Source: Sorex araneus (lineage: Eukaryota; Chordata; Mammalia; Eulipotyphla; Soricidae). From it: a DNA stretch of 64,000 nt. Positions 1 to 10,389 of this stretch are shown piece after piece; the stretch's first letter is position 1; every line of letters begins with the position of its first letter. The stretch is taken from assembly GCF_027595985.1 (NCBI RefSeq), contig NC_073312.1:8064983-8128982 (forward strand). Reading direction: 5' to 3'. A program made the translations under genes and the position numbers. The notes under the pieces are model-generated. The model did no database searches. It was not told where the DNA came from and saw only the letters and a list, made by a program, of their open reading frames with translations.

Positions 1-2557
1 GGCAGGGGTGGAGGGGGGGGGTGGAGGGCCACATCTGGGCTCTCCGGACCTCCCAGGGTGAACTGAGGGAATCAATCATGAATCCCAGGTGGAGAAAAGG
101 CCCTTCTGGAAGGCGGAAGGAAGGCAGGCTGGGGCGGGGGCGGGGCGCGGCCCAGAAGCTGACTGTGGTGTGGGGAACCCGCACTGCAGGGGCCGGGGAG
201 ACAGAGGGGGCGCGCTCCAGCCCAGGCCCAGGATCCCCGTGCACGGCGCTGGCCGCCCCTGCCCCTGGGGTCCGAGTCCGCAGGGCTGGGACCGACCCTA
301 GGGCAAAACAGGGACGTGGCACCCTGGGGGGCATGGAATGGGCCGAGGCAGCCGCAGCACCCTGCAGCGGGGAACGAGCCGGGGGAGACGGGCCCGAGGC
401 CGGCACAGACCCAGGCTGCTGGGGAGAGAGCCGGCAGCTCCGCTCGGCATCCCCGAGGGACCCCAAGGCCGCTGCCTGCCAGCCCGTGGCCCGGCGTGCT
501 GACGAGGAAGGGCTCTTGAGAGCCAGCCTGGCCCACAGCGGACAAGGCTGGGCCCCCCGACGGGGCAAACCCTCCCCACACCGCCCTGTGACCTGTCCGC
601 CCAGACAGTCCCCGTGTCCGGGAGGAGCAGGGGTAGGGCCAGAGCACCGCGGGTTGAGAAACAAATGTCAGGTCCGTTCCCTCCCACGTGAAGTCTCCTA
701 GCAAGCGTCTGCAAGCGTCCTGGCTTCCTGAAACACTACCAAGCCCCCCCCCCCCCATATAAGACCTTAATGCCTCCCCCACACACACACCCACACACAC
801 CGGCTCCTAACAACCAAGTCTCATATACGCAGCGCAGGGGGCTTTGACATTCTGGCGGAGACCCGACAAAGTGGGACAGGGAGTGGGGGGCTAAATATGA
901 TTCCCGAACAACGGGGAGTCGGGAGGGGCGCGGGTGCGTGTCAGGGTGACAGGAACACAGCGCCTGCACCGGGCCCGGAGGGGCGAGGCCACCAAGGCCC
1001 AGGGGTCCTCTCCAAGGGCACCGGGACAGCAGCAAACACTGCAGGGGACGCGCAGGACGCTTGGGGCTCCGCTTCCAATGAGAAGCGTTAGCCTGTTTGA
1101 GAACGTCCATCGGAAGCAATAAACGCCCGGCGTGGTTTAAATAAGGACCCGGGTGTCACTCTGGAACCAGCCTTCTGAGTCACAGCAGCCGCGACTCGGC
1201 AGGAGGCTGAGGCCTGGCCTGGCTCTCGTCAGCATGCCGGCTCCGGCACCGACTCTGGCATTGGGCAAGGCCGGCGGGCAGAGCAGGGCGGACGGCAGAC
1301 AGGCTGCTGAGAGGGGCAGACCAGAGTCGGTGGGCGAGCTGGACCCCTCAGGGCCCGAGCCACACTCGAGCCGCCCCGACTCGGGCATCCCGAGACAGGG
1401 GAACAGGCGGCGACGGGCAGGACACGCAGAGGGCGGGGAGATCTCGCCATCGATCCGCAGTGACCTCATCCTTAAGAGGATCCCGGGGGCTCGGCTCAAG
1501 CCAGCGCGGAGTAAATGGGTCTCTCCAGCCATCGCCGTAACTCAGAGCACTTTCCACTTCCTCTGAAAGGCTGTCTCGGTCTCTCCCTCTCCCAGGAGGC
1601 AATCTGTCAAGCGGCTAGAGGCAGGCAGGCTGGGCCTTCCCACCTGCCCCCCCACCGCACCCCTCCACGCCCCTCTCTGGCTGAAGCCAGGCTCCAGGGC
1701 CAGGAAGTCTCCCTTGCGACAGGGCACACGGGAGGGAGGGCATAGAGGTGCCCCTTGAGGAGTGCCAGGCCCTGCACAAAGGCCTGAGCTAAAGCCGCGC
1801 TCCCCACCCACACAGCCGGGCCCCCATCCCCGCGTGGCTTCCGGGTGCCGGCCTGGCACAGTCAGAACCCTCAGGGAAGCTTGTACCAAGCGGCAGGTTT
1901 CCGGGGGGCCTGGGGTTCCAGCGAGGAAGCGGCCGGCAGTCTTAGGAGCCTTCCCCGGACTGGAGCAGGACTTGAGTGGGGGAGAAAGAGCAGCGGGGCC
2001 GGCGCAGGCTGTGCATGCAGGAGGCCGGGTTCTACCCCAAGCCCCACCTGGGTCCCCCCGAGATCCGAGCCAGCAGCAGCCCCTCAGCGCTGCCCGGAAG
2101 GCCCCCGCCAGAAGGAGACAAACGAACAAGGCTCCCCTGGACTCCGCCAGGCTCTGGATTGGGTGTGGAGACCCCCCATCTGCTGCCCGAGGAGGCGGGG
2201 AGGGTCTCCTGGTCCCGGGGAGGCTTGGCGGGGGGCAGCAGCCTCTGTTTATTCAGTCAGGAGAGCCGAGAGGCGCAGCTGCCCGGGCCGGGGCCGTGGC
2301 GGGTAGCGACTTGCCAGGAGATTAGTGGGGAAGCCCAAGCGTGCATGCATGGAAGCCCGGGACAGCTGCTGGGGAGAGGTCCAGGCCCCCCCTCCCTGCC
2401 TCGGACGCCGGGCCCCACCTCTGCCCTCATGTGAGGGGCAGGATACTTGCGCCCTCGGTAAAGATGGAGACAGAGTCACTGCACCACCCTGGGCAGGAGC
2501 GGGAGAATCAACCGTCAGAGGAAAGGGCCAAAGGGAATGTCAAGTCCTCATCTGTTA

Positions 2558-2682
2558 CCACTTTGGGTTCTGGTTTGGGGGGCCCCATCCGGAGGTCACT
2601 CCTGGCGGGGCTCCAGGGGTGCTAGGGTCAGCGGCATGCAAGGCAAGTGTCCCACCAGCTAGACCATCTCTCTGAGCCCAGT
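2558..2682 (-). mobile_element. Old shrew SINE, reverse
   Basis: It begins near 'ctttgggttctggtttgg' and ends with the reverse of the head ('ctctctgagccc'). It is diverged, and both the A-box and B-box regions are degraded. Confidence 0.6.
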
Positions 2683-2836
2683 GCGTCTTTTCCTTTCCAC
2701 GAAAGTCGACTCCTGACCAACAGGGTTCGACCGGAAATGCTAGAAGGTACGTTCCCCAGAAGGCAGCTACCGTGCCCGCACGGCGAGGCTGTCCAGCTCA
2801 GCGCCTTCAAAACTGCTCCTTGTGGAGCTGGAACCA

Positions 2837-2997
2837 GAACACAGCGGGGAGGGTACTTGCTTCGCACTCGGCTGACTTGGGTTTGATCCCGGGCATCCCA
2901 TACTGTCCTCCAAGTACTGCTAGGACTAATTCCTAAGTGCAAAATCAGGAATAACCCCTGAGCATCATGGTATGTGGCCTCAAACAAAACAAACAGA
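2837..2997 (+). mobile_element. Old shrew SINE
   Basis: The 5' end is truncated ('cagcggggagggtacttgc'). It keeps the B-box region and the 'gcatcatggtatgtgg' tail and ends in a CAAA-rich stretch that abuts the next SINE. Confidence 0.7.
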
Positions 2998-2999
2998 CA

Positions 3000-3210
3000 G
3001 GGGCTGAAGCGATAGCACAGCGGGTAGGGCGTTTGCCTTGCATGCTGGCCGACCCGGGTTAGATTCCCAGCATCCCATATGGTCCTCTGAGCACCGCCAG
3101 GAGTAATTCCTGAGTGCAGAGCCAGGAGTAACCCCTGTGTATTGACAAGTGTGACCCAAAAAGGAAAAAAAAAACCAAATCAAAACAAAAAAAAACCCAA
3201 ACAAACAGAA
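3000..3210 (+). mobile_element. Full-length shrew SINE, A-rich tail
   Basis: Intact head with an A-box-like 'tagcacagcgggtagggcg', a B box with one change ('gggttagattcc') and a long A-rich tail interrupted by C. It is inserted directly behind an older copy. Confidence 0.9.
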
Positions 3211-4853
3211 ATTCCCTGATCTTTGTTCGTTGCCCAGAGAAACCAGCTTCTGGCCGGCGAGGTGGCTCGGAGGCTGGGGCATGTGCCCTGCGGCAGGAGG
3301 CCCCAGTGTGCCCTGGCACGCACAGCCGTCCCCCGGGCCAGCAGCCACCAGCGGCACAGAACCGGGAGCAGCCCCTGAGCAGAACAGCCCCGGAATATAA
3401 ACAAACCACTCGCTAACAGAGGAGCGCACCGAAGGCTTTTCCGTTGTCTTTAGTGCGGAGTAAGTCACGGAAGTGAAACTGAATTAGTCACCCGTGTTCC
3501 GCGTCTCTCAGCGTGGAAAGCGAGGAGGGCCCAGGAGGTACCATGCTGAAGGTTAGTTTTCTCCTCCGCGGGGGTCAATGCGGACAAGTGTCAAGCAGCT
3601 ACCTTCGTCGAGAGAACAACTTCCTGAGTCGATCACAGCCGGTCACCGCCGGCCCAGTAAGCCCCACCAACACACGGTGGCCCCCAGGTGACCAAAACCA
3701 CCTGTAGGGCCTGCCTGTGTCAGAGCCGTGCCTCCAGCGTGCTAAGTCACACTTGCTGAGCTTAGTACTAAGAACAGGACTAAGCATTACTAGCACTCTA
3801 AAAGAGCTCGCTGGAAACAGACCCCAACGCCCCCGGTTTCCTCATCGGGAAAATAAAGAGACACCTGTCAAAACCTTCACAATCTTTTCCAACTCGAAAA
3901 TTCGGTTTAATCTTCGGATCAACTTTCCCGGCAGCAGATTTCTGACCGGGCAGCTCTGACTCTGTCCCTCTGTGGGGAACAATGAGAGTAACTCAACCTG
4001 TCTTCCCCCTCTTCAAAAGGTTTATGGACCCGCCGGCTCACTCTTTCAGAGGAGAGGAGCCTAAGATCACGACTCGCCGGGTGAGTTTTTCACCGTGAAA
4101 ACAAAGTGCCTGAATCTGGGTCTTAACCTGCACGCACGGTGGATATGTTCAAACTTGAACGTCCCTCGCCGGGCCAGCAGATTCCGACTGTCCCTGTTTC
4201 TATAGGAAGGAAGCCTCGGGACCACGGCCTCTTGGCACACTGCCAAATCCACGCAGCCTGCCGGAGCACGGCCGCACAGAAATAAACACTGGTTCTACCC
4301 GGTAATTGGCCGAACGAACACACACACATATATATATTTACGTACACACACATATATATACGCTTATCACAACTAATTACAGACTCGTAATTAGATCTTT
4401 AGAATCTAAACTGATTTTTAGAAATGAACATACAATTAATTATACAATTATAAACGATTAGTTGCTAAAAATACAATGTCTCATTGCGAGGCACCAGTTT
4501 TATCAAAAACTTTCAGAAAAAGGTGCATGAAAATGAAGGTGGCACACACAGACCTCTCTGCTACAATGATTTAGGAAGTACCTTCAATTTTGTGAAATTA
4601 TATCAATAAATCCTTCTGCCAACCTTCCATTTCTTTACAGATTCTAATTTTTCCCAGCTGGCATAATATTATCCTTTCAGCCTATCTATTTGGCAACCTC
4701 CTGACTTTGAAAAAGCCCAAATAAATTAAAAATTGCAATAGTAGTACATTTTTAAAAAACAGACTCCAAATTTCTTTTTCCACATGGCTCATACCAAGCG
4801 TTAGGTAAGAAGTATATATCCTTACACATAAATAGATTAAGAATACAAGTCTA

Positions 4854-5040
4854 GGGGCCGGAGCAATAGCACAGCGGGTAGGGCGTTTGCCTTGCACGCG
4901 GCCGACCTGGGTTCGATTCCCAGAATCCCATATGGTCCCCTGAGCACCGCCAGGGGTAATTCCTGAGTGCAGAACCAGGAGTAACCCCTGTGCATTGCCG
5001 GGTGTGACCCAAAAAGCAAAAAAAAAAAAAAAAAAAAAAA
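4854..5040 (+). mobile_element. Young full-length shrew SINE with perfect 15-bp target-site duplication
   Basis: This is the best reference copy in the window. The head is ggggccggagcaatagcac, with A box, perfect B box (ggttcgattcc), 3' word 'gtgacccaaaaagc' and a poly(A) tail of about 26. The duplication aagaatacaagtcta is perfect at 4839-4853 and 5041-5055. The tRNA-like head supplies an internal Pol III promoter; poly(A) tail and duplication imply LINE-1-type mobilisation. Confidence 0.97.
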
Positions 5041-5162
5041 AAGAATACAAGTCTATAGGACTCAGGAAAGATTAATTCTCTGTTGTTTACATACTAGAAG
5101 CAAATCTTGGGTATTTGAATCACGAGGAAGGGAATATAAGACACATTTAAAAAGAAAATCAC

Positions 5163-5320
5163 TGGGCGTGGGAGATACTACAGCGGGTGGGGCATCTGCC
5201 TTGCACGCAGCCGACCCGGGTTCGACCCCAGCACGGCCAGGAGTGATTCCTGAGTGCAGAGCCAGGAGGAAACCCCTGAGCATCGCCGGGTGTGACCCCA
5301 GAACAAAACAAGCAAAAAAA
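5163..5320 (+). mobile_element. Shrew SINE, internally shortened
   Basis: The stretch 'catcccatatggtcccctgagcac' is missing between the B box and 'ggccaggagtg'. The tail is CAAAA-rich. Confidence 0.85.
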
Positions 5321-5892
5321 ATCCCCCTCCTGTCATCGGCCGCGGGGATCGGAAGCAGCCACGGCTTGGGTTTAGCTTCTGAAGGATCTGAGTGGTCTTG
5401 CGACCACTCGCGGTCATCCCTCCCGGGGACACACCGTCCAGCGCCAGGCCGGGAGGGGCACGGACACACCTATTTACACCGGCCTCCTGAGTCACGGTGC
5501 CCGCGGCCGGCGGGTGCACCCCAGGTCCCGGCGCGCCACGGGGGTCGCACTGGGCGGGGGCCCCGCACCCCCACCCCGGGCAGGGAGAGCCGAACCTCAG
5601 CCCGGGCGCCGGGCGGCGGCGGGGCCTGGCCCTGGGCCTTCTCGGGCGCTGACCAGGCCGCCGCTCCCGGGCCAGCTCCGGCCGCCCAGGCCTGGCCCCC
5701 GGGCCCGGGCCGCGGGGGGGAAGGACAGCGGCTCAAGGGCGGGCGGGACGGGCGGCCCGGAGGGGCGCGGCGGGACGCCCCCCGCCGGCCGGGGTCCGCC
5801 CGAGCTCGGCCGCGTCCCGGGGGGCCTCCCGGGGCCGGGGGGAGGGAGGGGGGCACCGCTGCCCGCGCCGTCGAGGGCCCCCCCCCGCTCAC

Positions 5893-6072
5893 CTTGGGCC
5901 CGTCGGGGGCCACGCGCGGGTCGTTCCACGTGGTGGTGCGGCTGTTGTGGTCCACGAAGAAGGGCCAGCCGGTCTGCGGGTCAATCTTGATCTCCCAGCC
6001 GGGGGGCAGCGGGTCGCGGTCGCCGTTGCCGGACGCCATCGGCACCACGGGCGAGTGGGTGGCGGCGCTCAT
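5893..6072 (-). CDS. BAG3: BAG3 coding exon 1 (BAG family co-chaperone 3, N-terminal WW domain)
   Basis: The frame encodes 60 residues starting [13 protein letters not shown] domain spans about residues 21-55, with [23 protein letters not shown] and the two signature tryptophans near 26 and 49. The exon stops on a complete codon (GPK), followed by the donor GTGAGC (GT at 5892-5891). The start has A at -3. Compared with human BAG3 as I recall it, the WW core is identical; changes lie around residues 9-12 and just after the domain. BAG3 is a cytosolic HSP70 nucleotide-exchange co-chaperone that also binds small HSPs and, through the WW domain, PPxY proteins such as SYNPO2; it drives chaperone-assisted selective autophagy, mainly in muscle and heart. 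The IPV motifs, PxxP region and BAG domain lie on later exons beyond position 1. Reading on past the donor gives only low-complexity GC-rich intron translation. Confidence 0.97.
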
Positions 6073-6075
6073 GCT

Positions 6076-6101
6076 GGGTCGGGGTCGGGGTCGGGCCGGG
6101 G
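6076..6101 (+). repeat. GGGGTC hexamer run, possible G-quadruplex
   Basis: About three GGGGTC units continue into GGGCCGGGGGG immediately upstream of the BAG3 ATG. The G-rich strand is the template strand; the mRNA leader would be C-rich here. Four or more G-runs with short loops could form a G-quadruplex. Confidence 0.5.
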
Positions 6102-6207
6102 GGCTGCGCGGCGGTCGGGCTGGCGGGCGCCCAGGGGGGCTGGCTGGCCGCGGCCGGAGCGAGGAGCTTGCAGGCCGCCGACGCGTCCGGGGAGCCGGCG
6201 CCGGGCA

Positions 6208-6217
6208 CCTTTATGAA
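6208..6217 (-). promoter_or_regulatory. TATA-like core element of BAG3
   Basis: On the minus strand the sequence reads TTCATAAAGG, a one-mismatch TATA box inside an otherwise GC-rich island, 136-145 bp upstream of the BAG3 start codon. If used, transcription would start near 6180, giving a 5' UTR of about 110 nt. The human RefSeq leader is longer as I recall, so an upstream start may also exist. Confidence 0.45.
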
Positions 6218-6230
6218 TTAAAGGAGGGGG

Positions 6231-6238
6231 TGACGTGG
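6231..6238 (+). promoter_or_regulatory. UPRE/CRE-like motif TGACGTGG upstream of BAG3
   Basis: TGACGTGG matches the consensus shared by ATF6/XBP1 (UPRE) and CREB/ATF half-sites. It lies between the TATA-like box and the nearest heat-shock element. Assignment is by motif only. Confidence 0.35.
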
Positions 6239-6251
6239 CCGGAGAGGGCTG

Positions 6252-6264
6252 GAAGTGTCTGGAA
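6252..6264. promoter_or_regulatory. Candidate heat-shock element 1 of BAG3
   Basis: GAAgtGTCtgGAA is three inverted 5-bp units (nGAAn) with one mismatch in the middle unit. It lies about 40 bp upstream of the TATA-like box. BAG3 is an established HSF1 target, so position and motif agree. Confidence 0.55.
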
Positions 6265-6325
6265 ATAGCCTCCTCGCTGCCAAAGGGGAAGGAGGAGATA
6301 AAGGGAGGGAGCAACTGGCCGGCTA

Positions 6326-6338
6326 GAAACTTCTGGTC
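6326..6338. promoter_or_regulatory. Candidate heat-shock element 2 of BAG3
   Basis: GAAacTTCtgGTC has two perfect inverted units plus a degenerate third. Another GAA unit follows at 6348-6350. Together with element 1 it forms a two-site HSF1-type promoter spaced about 75 bp apart. Confidence 0.5.
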
Positions 6339-6387
6339 CCATCCAGAGAAGTTGGCGGCGGCGCGGGCTGGATGCGGAGCTCCGCCC

Positions 6388-6394
6388 TGAGTCA
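6388..6394. promoter_or_regulatory. AP-1 motif TGAGTCA upstream of BAG3
   Basis: This is a perfect 7-bp AP-1 consensus, 316-322 bp upstream of the BAG3 start codon, next to the GC-box array. Confidence 0.4.
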
Positions 6395-6401
6395 TCGGCC
6401 T

Positions 6402-6690
6402 GGGGCGGGGCGGGGCCAGAGCCGGAGGGCGGGGCCTGCCTGGAGGGCGTGGCCAGAGGGCTAGGGAGGGCGTGGGGAGGGCGTGGCCTGCATGGAGGGC
6501 CGGGCCAGAGCTATGGAGAGGCGGGGCCTGCCGGGCTGGAGGGGCCAGAGCCAGGGAGGGGCGGGGCCTGCCGGGCTGGAGAGTCCAGAGCCTGGGAGGG
6601 ACGGGACTATCGGTGGGCGGGGCCGGACTAGCCCGGTGGGAGTGGCTATCCATGGGTGGGCGGGGCTTTCCCGTTGGCGGGCGGGGCCTC
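6402..6690. promoter_or_regulatory. GC-box (Sp1/KLF) array in degenerate ~40-bp tandem repeat
   Basis: At least seven copies of GGCGGGGC or close variants occur near 6402-6417, 6428, 6520, 6560, 6615, 6660 and 6681. Part of the tract (about 6425-6600) is an imperfect tandem repeat of roughly 40 bp with the words 'gcggggcctgcc' and 'ggccagagc'. The array sits 330-620 bp upstream of the BAG3 start codon. Confidence 0.55.
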
Positions 6691-7499
6691 CCGCCGCCGT
6701 GCTGAGGTCCCTGTCTGCAGGGGCCCGGGTGGCGGCGGGGCGGGCCGCAGCCCCGCGGGATCCGCCCGCGGACGGCTCGGCGGCACGAGCGCGCCCCCAG
6801 CCCCACCTGGAGGCTGTCCTCTCCGCGTCCCCGGCGCGTCTGGGTGTTCACATTCGCCCCCTCGTCTCCCAGCTGGTGGGTGTTCCCGGGACGGGGAGTG
6901 CACGCGGGGTGCCGCTGCCGCTCGGTGGCATGACAGGCGGCGTCATCGCTCGCCTTCAGGCTCGCGGCTTGGAAGCTGGAGGAGTCCGCCCGGCACCGCC
7001 CCCGGAGACTGACTCTGACTTGGGGACGGCGGCGGCCCTTATGACGTTTCTCCTCCGTCCTGGGTGCTCCGTCCTTTAAAGGTGCTCCCGAGGGAGCGCG
7101 CGGAGTGCGGGGCCGCCAGGGAGGCGCGGAGACCACGTGCCCCGCGCAGAGGGGAGGCGAGGCGAGCGTCCTTAGCCCCGCAGGCGGGTGCCCTTTTCCA
7201 CCGGCAGGGCCGAGAGGTTGCCTTGAAGTTCCACCAGGTTCGAGAAAAATCTGAGCTGTCTGAGGTCACGCCTCTGGTCGTTTCCTTCCTCGGACGGCTC
7301 CTTTTGGAGCCAACGCTGAGGAAGCCCTGGGATCACTTCCAAGGGAACGACTCCCACTGAGAAAGGTCACTTCCACCAGCTGGGAAGCCCAAGCTCTCAC
7401 TTTTGTGAAAGCACCGAAGTTTATTAGCCTCAGGCACTGACTCAGCTCACCAGGTCCCCAACATTGCTGTATAATCACAGAGTGCTCCTCGGTCCCAGT

Positions 7500-7830
7500 G
7501 GGGCCAGAGAGATGCTAAGGGGACCAGGCACTTGCTTTGCAGGCTGCCGACCCTGGATTGGTCCAGGACACCACATGTGGTCTCCAGAGCACTGCCACAA
7601 GTTAACCTTTGAGGGGCCGGAGCAATAGTACAGCGGGTAGAGCGTTTGCCTTGCATCGGCGGACCTGGGTTCAATCCCCAGCATCCCTCAGGAGTGATTC
7701 CCGAGCGCAGAGCCAGGAGGAACCCTGAGCATCGCCAGGGGTGACCCAAAAAGCAATTTTTTAAAAGACATGACCCCTGAGCAGAATCAGGGGTAGCCCT
7801 AAGCACCACTGGGTGTGACCCCAAACCCAT
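7500..7830 (+). mobile_element. Old SINE split by a younger SINE
   Basis: The 5' part (7500-7613) and 3' part (7767-7830, 'gcagaatcaggggtagccc') belong to one diverged copy. A younger copy occupies 7614-7766. The old copy ends in (TCA)n. Confidence 0.75.
7614..7766 (+). mobile_element. Younger SINE nested in older SINE
   Basis: Head ggggccggagcaatagtac and B box 'ggttcaatcc'. It lacks the 'tatggtcccctgagcaccgc' segment. It interrupts the older copy at 7613/7767. Confidence 0.85.
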
Positions 7831-7834
7831 TCAT

Positions 7835-9040
7835 CATCATATTCTCATCATCATCATCACCCTTTTAGGCAAGGGAGATCACCCAAAGGGCCGCGTGCAT
7901 ACCCCAGTTTTATGGCCCTTTTGCACCACCACCCCGTCCCCCAAGACACAAATATGACTGTTGAGATCCGGGTGGTGCTCAGGAGTCAAGTGCAGGCCTG
8001 GTCAGGCCTACAGTTTGATCCCCAGACATCCCCGAACCATCTGCAGGGCTCCGCTCCAACCAAAGGAAGGGGAGATGAAAAAGGGAAAGATACATGAGGC
8101 TTGAAGGAGCCGGCATAGGTGCCTGTCCTTCCCTTCCCTGGGCTCCGGGAGCCTGTTCATGCTCGTTGCGATGGCATTGCTAATTCTGTCTTCTTCCTTA
8201 CCTCAGTGTGCTTTTCGCTAACTCCTGAGAGCGTTCTTCATTGGCAGTTGGCTGTTTCCAGGCAGTATCTGGGGCTGAAACCTAGGGTCTCCCAGCTGCA
8301 AGGCACGTTTCTCCCTCTGAGCCCCCGCAGCCTGCTGGCACTGTCCTGCATGTGTTGCTGGGAGGAGAAGGTTGGCACGTGGGCGGTTAGTGCCAGAGAG
8401 CTTCCTCTCCTCAGCCACAGGGTCCACCGAGAGAGGTCAGAGAGCCAGGAAGCAGTCCTCAGCCGGGGCTGAGTGGACGTCCCAGCTCCAGACACTAATA
8501 GGTCTCTCTGGTTGGTGCCACGGAACGCCCGGAACGCCTGCAGACGCCAGGCCTTGTGGAGTTCACGTGCCCCGGGTAGGAGCTTAGCCACGGCCCGGGG
8601 GCCCCATTTCTCTGCGGTCCTGGGCTCTATGCTCTGTTTGCTTTCCTCAGTGCCCCCATGGCCCAGAAACGATCTCTCTCTCGGTCCTTCCTCCCTCCTC
8701 CTTCTCTTCTTCCTCTCTCCCTCCTTCCTTCTTTCCTTCCTTCCTTTTTACCTTCCTTCCTTCCCTTCTTCCTTTTCCCCTCCTTCCCTTTCTTACTTCC
8801 TCTCTCTCCTTCTATCTCTTTTCCTTTTTCTTTCTTTCCTTCTTTGTTTTCTTTTTCTTTCTTTCCCCATGATTTACAAGCGTGTTTATATCGACACGTC
8901 AGGCATGCAGTGTCTCTGCACCAGCCCCGTCAAGAGCCAGTGTCCCTCCACCAGCTCCCAGGGCCCCTTTCATTCCCTTCACTGATGTGGGCCTGTAGCG
9001 CGTTCAGTTCTCTAGGCCAGCTGTGTTTCTTTTCTATTTT
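7835..9040. other. Mostly unique upstream DNA with a polypyrimidine tract
   Basis: 7835-8660 holds weak SINE-like debris near 7950-8040 and 8232-8330 but no gene I can support. 8671-8868 is a (CTTT/CCTT)n tract, listed separately. Confidence 0.6.
8671..8868. repeat. Polypyrimidine (CCTT/CTTT)n tract
   Basis: About 200 bp of almost pure pyrimidine with TTCC and TTTC units. It makes artificial Ser/Leu/Phe-rich frames. Confidence 0.95.
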
Positions 9041-9044
9041 CGTT

Positions 9045-9208
9045 AAGGGGGGGGGTGCACATTGGTGATGCTCAGGGCTATTTCCTAGCTCTGGACTCAG
9101 CAACTACTCCTAACAGTGCTCAGGTGACCATGTGTGGTGCTGGGGATCAAACTGGGGGTGGCCTCGAGCAAGGCAAGCCTGATCCCTGACTCTCTCTCTG
9201 GCCCTTAT
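9045..9208 (-). mobile_element. Old shrew SINE, reverse
   Basis: Reverse copy from 'gtgcacattggtgatgctcag' to 'ctctctctggccc'. The middle part is well preserved and the head diverged. Confidence 0.75.
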
Positions 9209-9209
9209 T

Positions 9210-10105
9210 GTGCGTCTTCATACTCAGACTCTTCCTCATTCTTCATACATGAGAGAGATCGTTTGGTGTTTCCATGGCTCCTGTTGCCGGCTCAGAATCC
9301 AAGTCCAAACTCCTTGGTCTGGTGGGCACATGCCCCCTTGTTCCTCTTTCTCTGTGCCCCCAACCGTGTGCCAGGCCTGCTGAACCGTCTCCACCTCTTC
9401 TCCCACGTCCCTGGCTGGCTGGCTCCTCCTCTTCCTCTTCCAGGGCCTCCTCTACCTTCCCTGCTCAGCCGCCCTCCCAGTCTGGGTCCTGTGGCCCTTC
9501 GAGGCGCTCCCGGCAATCCCTATGCCACCCTGCTCTGTGCGTGGCATTGCGGTCGCTTCTTTGCGGGTCTGATTTGCTTATGAACGGGGTGTCTTGAGGG
9601 TGGGAACAGAATCCCGAGCACGGTGTCCTCAGCCTGGGTGGCAGTGCCTGACCCCCTGCCAGGTGCTGCACTCAGCTCAGGGCTTCCTGTGGCCAAGCTC
9701 ATCCCGCCTCTGCGGGGGCGGCTGCGGTCCTGGAGGGCCATTTCTCCCGTTAGCCGCGAACGCCGCAGGAAGCCCCGGTCTCAGCTGTCCATCCGCCTGG
9801 CCCCGTCACACATCCTGCCTGGGGCGCACTGCAGTCCTTGGCTGACCTTTGGGACTAACCTTCTAGTCTAAGCCCGGAGGAGGCCGAGGAGCTCTCCTGG
9901 CTCCAGAGCGCCCTCTGGGGTTGGCTTCTGCTTCTCTGGGGACTGCAGCCCTGCAGCCTCTCCCCTCCAGGGCCCTCTTCCTCTTCTGCAGATGCTCCTT
10001 AACGGAAAGTCTGCATTCAGCTCCCGTTTTCTGGCTGCTCTCGCAATCTGCTTTCCAGGAAACCCACCTGGGGCCACCCTCGCAGCGTCCTTAAGGGTGG
10101 TGTTG
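9210..10105. other. Unique GC-rich DNA, no gene seen
   Basis: Frames occur on both strands but have no recognisable domain. One CTCF-like motif occurs at 9903-9924 and is listed separately. Confidence 0.5.
9903..9924 (-). promoter_or_regulatory. CTCF-like motif
   Basis: On the minus strand the core reads CCCCAGAGGGCGCTCTGG, sharing CAGAGGGCGCT with the CTCF consensus. It is about 3.7 kb upstream of BAG3 exon 1. Confidence 0.4.
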
Positions 10106-10107
10106 AG

Positions 10108-10280
10108 GGTGGAGGGATAGTACAGCAGGCAGGGCACGTCCGGGTACAGGGACAACCCAGGTGTGAGCCCCAGCACCTCGTGATCCCCCAAGCACTGCCA
10201 GTAGTGATCCCTGAGCACAGAGCCAGGAGTAATCACTGAGCACTGCCAGGTGGGCACCCCCTGAAAAGATAAAAAAGAAA
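10108..10280 (+). mobile_element. Old shrew SINE
   Basis: Head 'ggtggagggatagtacagc', diverged B-box region, then 'gagcacagagccaggagta' and an A-rich end. Confidence 0.75.
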
Positions 10281-10282
10281 GA

Positions 10283-10386
10283 TATTAGTATTCTCCCCTT
10301 ACAGATGAAGTGACCGAGGCTTTGAGAGGCTAAGTCATTTGCTCATGTCACCGAGCTCAAAACGTGCAGAGGTGGGGAATTGAAAT
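10283..10386 (-). mobile_element. MIR-type ancient SINE fragment, reverse
   Basis: The order 'cttacagatgaagtgaccgagg', 'gaggctaagtcattt' and 'gctcatgtcaccgagctc' matches the reverse MIR core (fraction of 'cagatgaggaaactgaggc'). MIRs predate placental radiation, so flanking DNA here is ancestral. Confidence 0.65.
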
Positions 10387-10389
10387 TAG

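Larger units (their letters stand above)
1..5892 (-). other. BAG3: BAG3 intron 1 (partial, donor side)
   Basis: This is intronic by position below the exon 1 donor. No exon 2 (expected to carry the IPV-motif region) appears in any minus frame here, so the intron exceeds 5.9 kb, consistent with the long first intron I recall in human. Positions 1-2550 are GC-rich, mostly unique sequence with many overlapping chance frames on both strands. 3400-4850 is mostly unique; 4380-4700 is AT-rich and free of visible repeats. SINEs are listed separately. Confidence 0.85.
5480..7180. promoter_or_regulatory. BAG3 CpG island
   Basis: A very GC-rich, CpG-dense block covers the end of BAG3 intron 1, exon 1 and about 1.1 kb upstream. 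It is densest at 5500-6200, with a second CpG-rich lobe at 6700-7180. It thins abruptly into ordinary sequence near 7200. This is the expected state of a ubiquitous, stress-inducible promoter. Confidence 0.85.

Noticed and set aside
4854..4921. tRNA-like A and B boxes suggesting tRNA genes
   Set aside because: They are the Pol III promoters of SINEs: no cloverleaf anticodon arm or acceptor stem closes, and they continue into the SINE body.
5470..6072. 200-codon extension of the BAG3 frame
   Set aside because: After residue 60 there is a clear GTGAGC donor and the continuation is Pro/Arg/Gly-rich intron unlike BAG3 exon 2.
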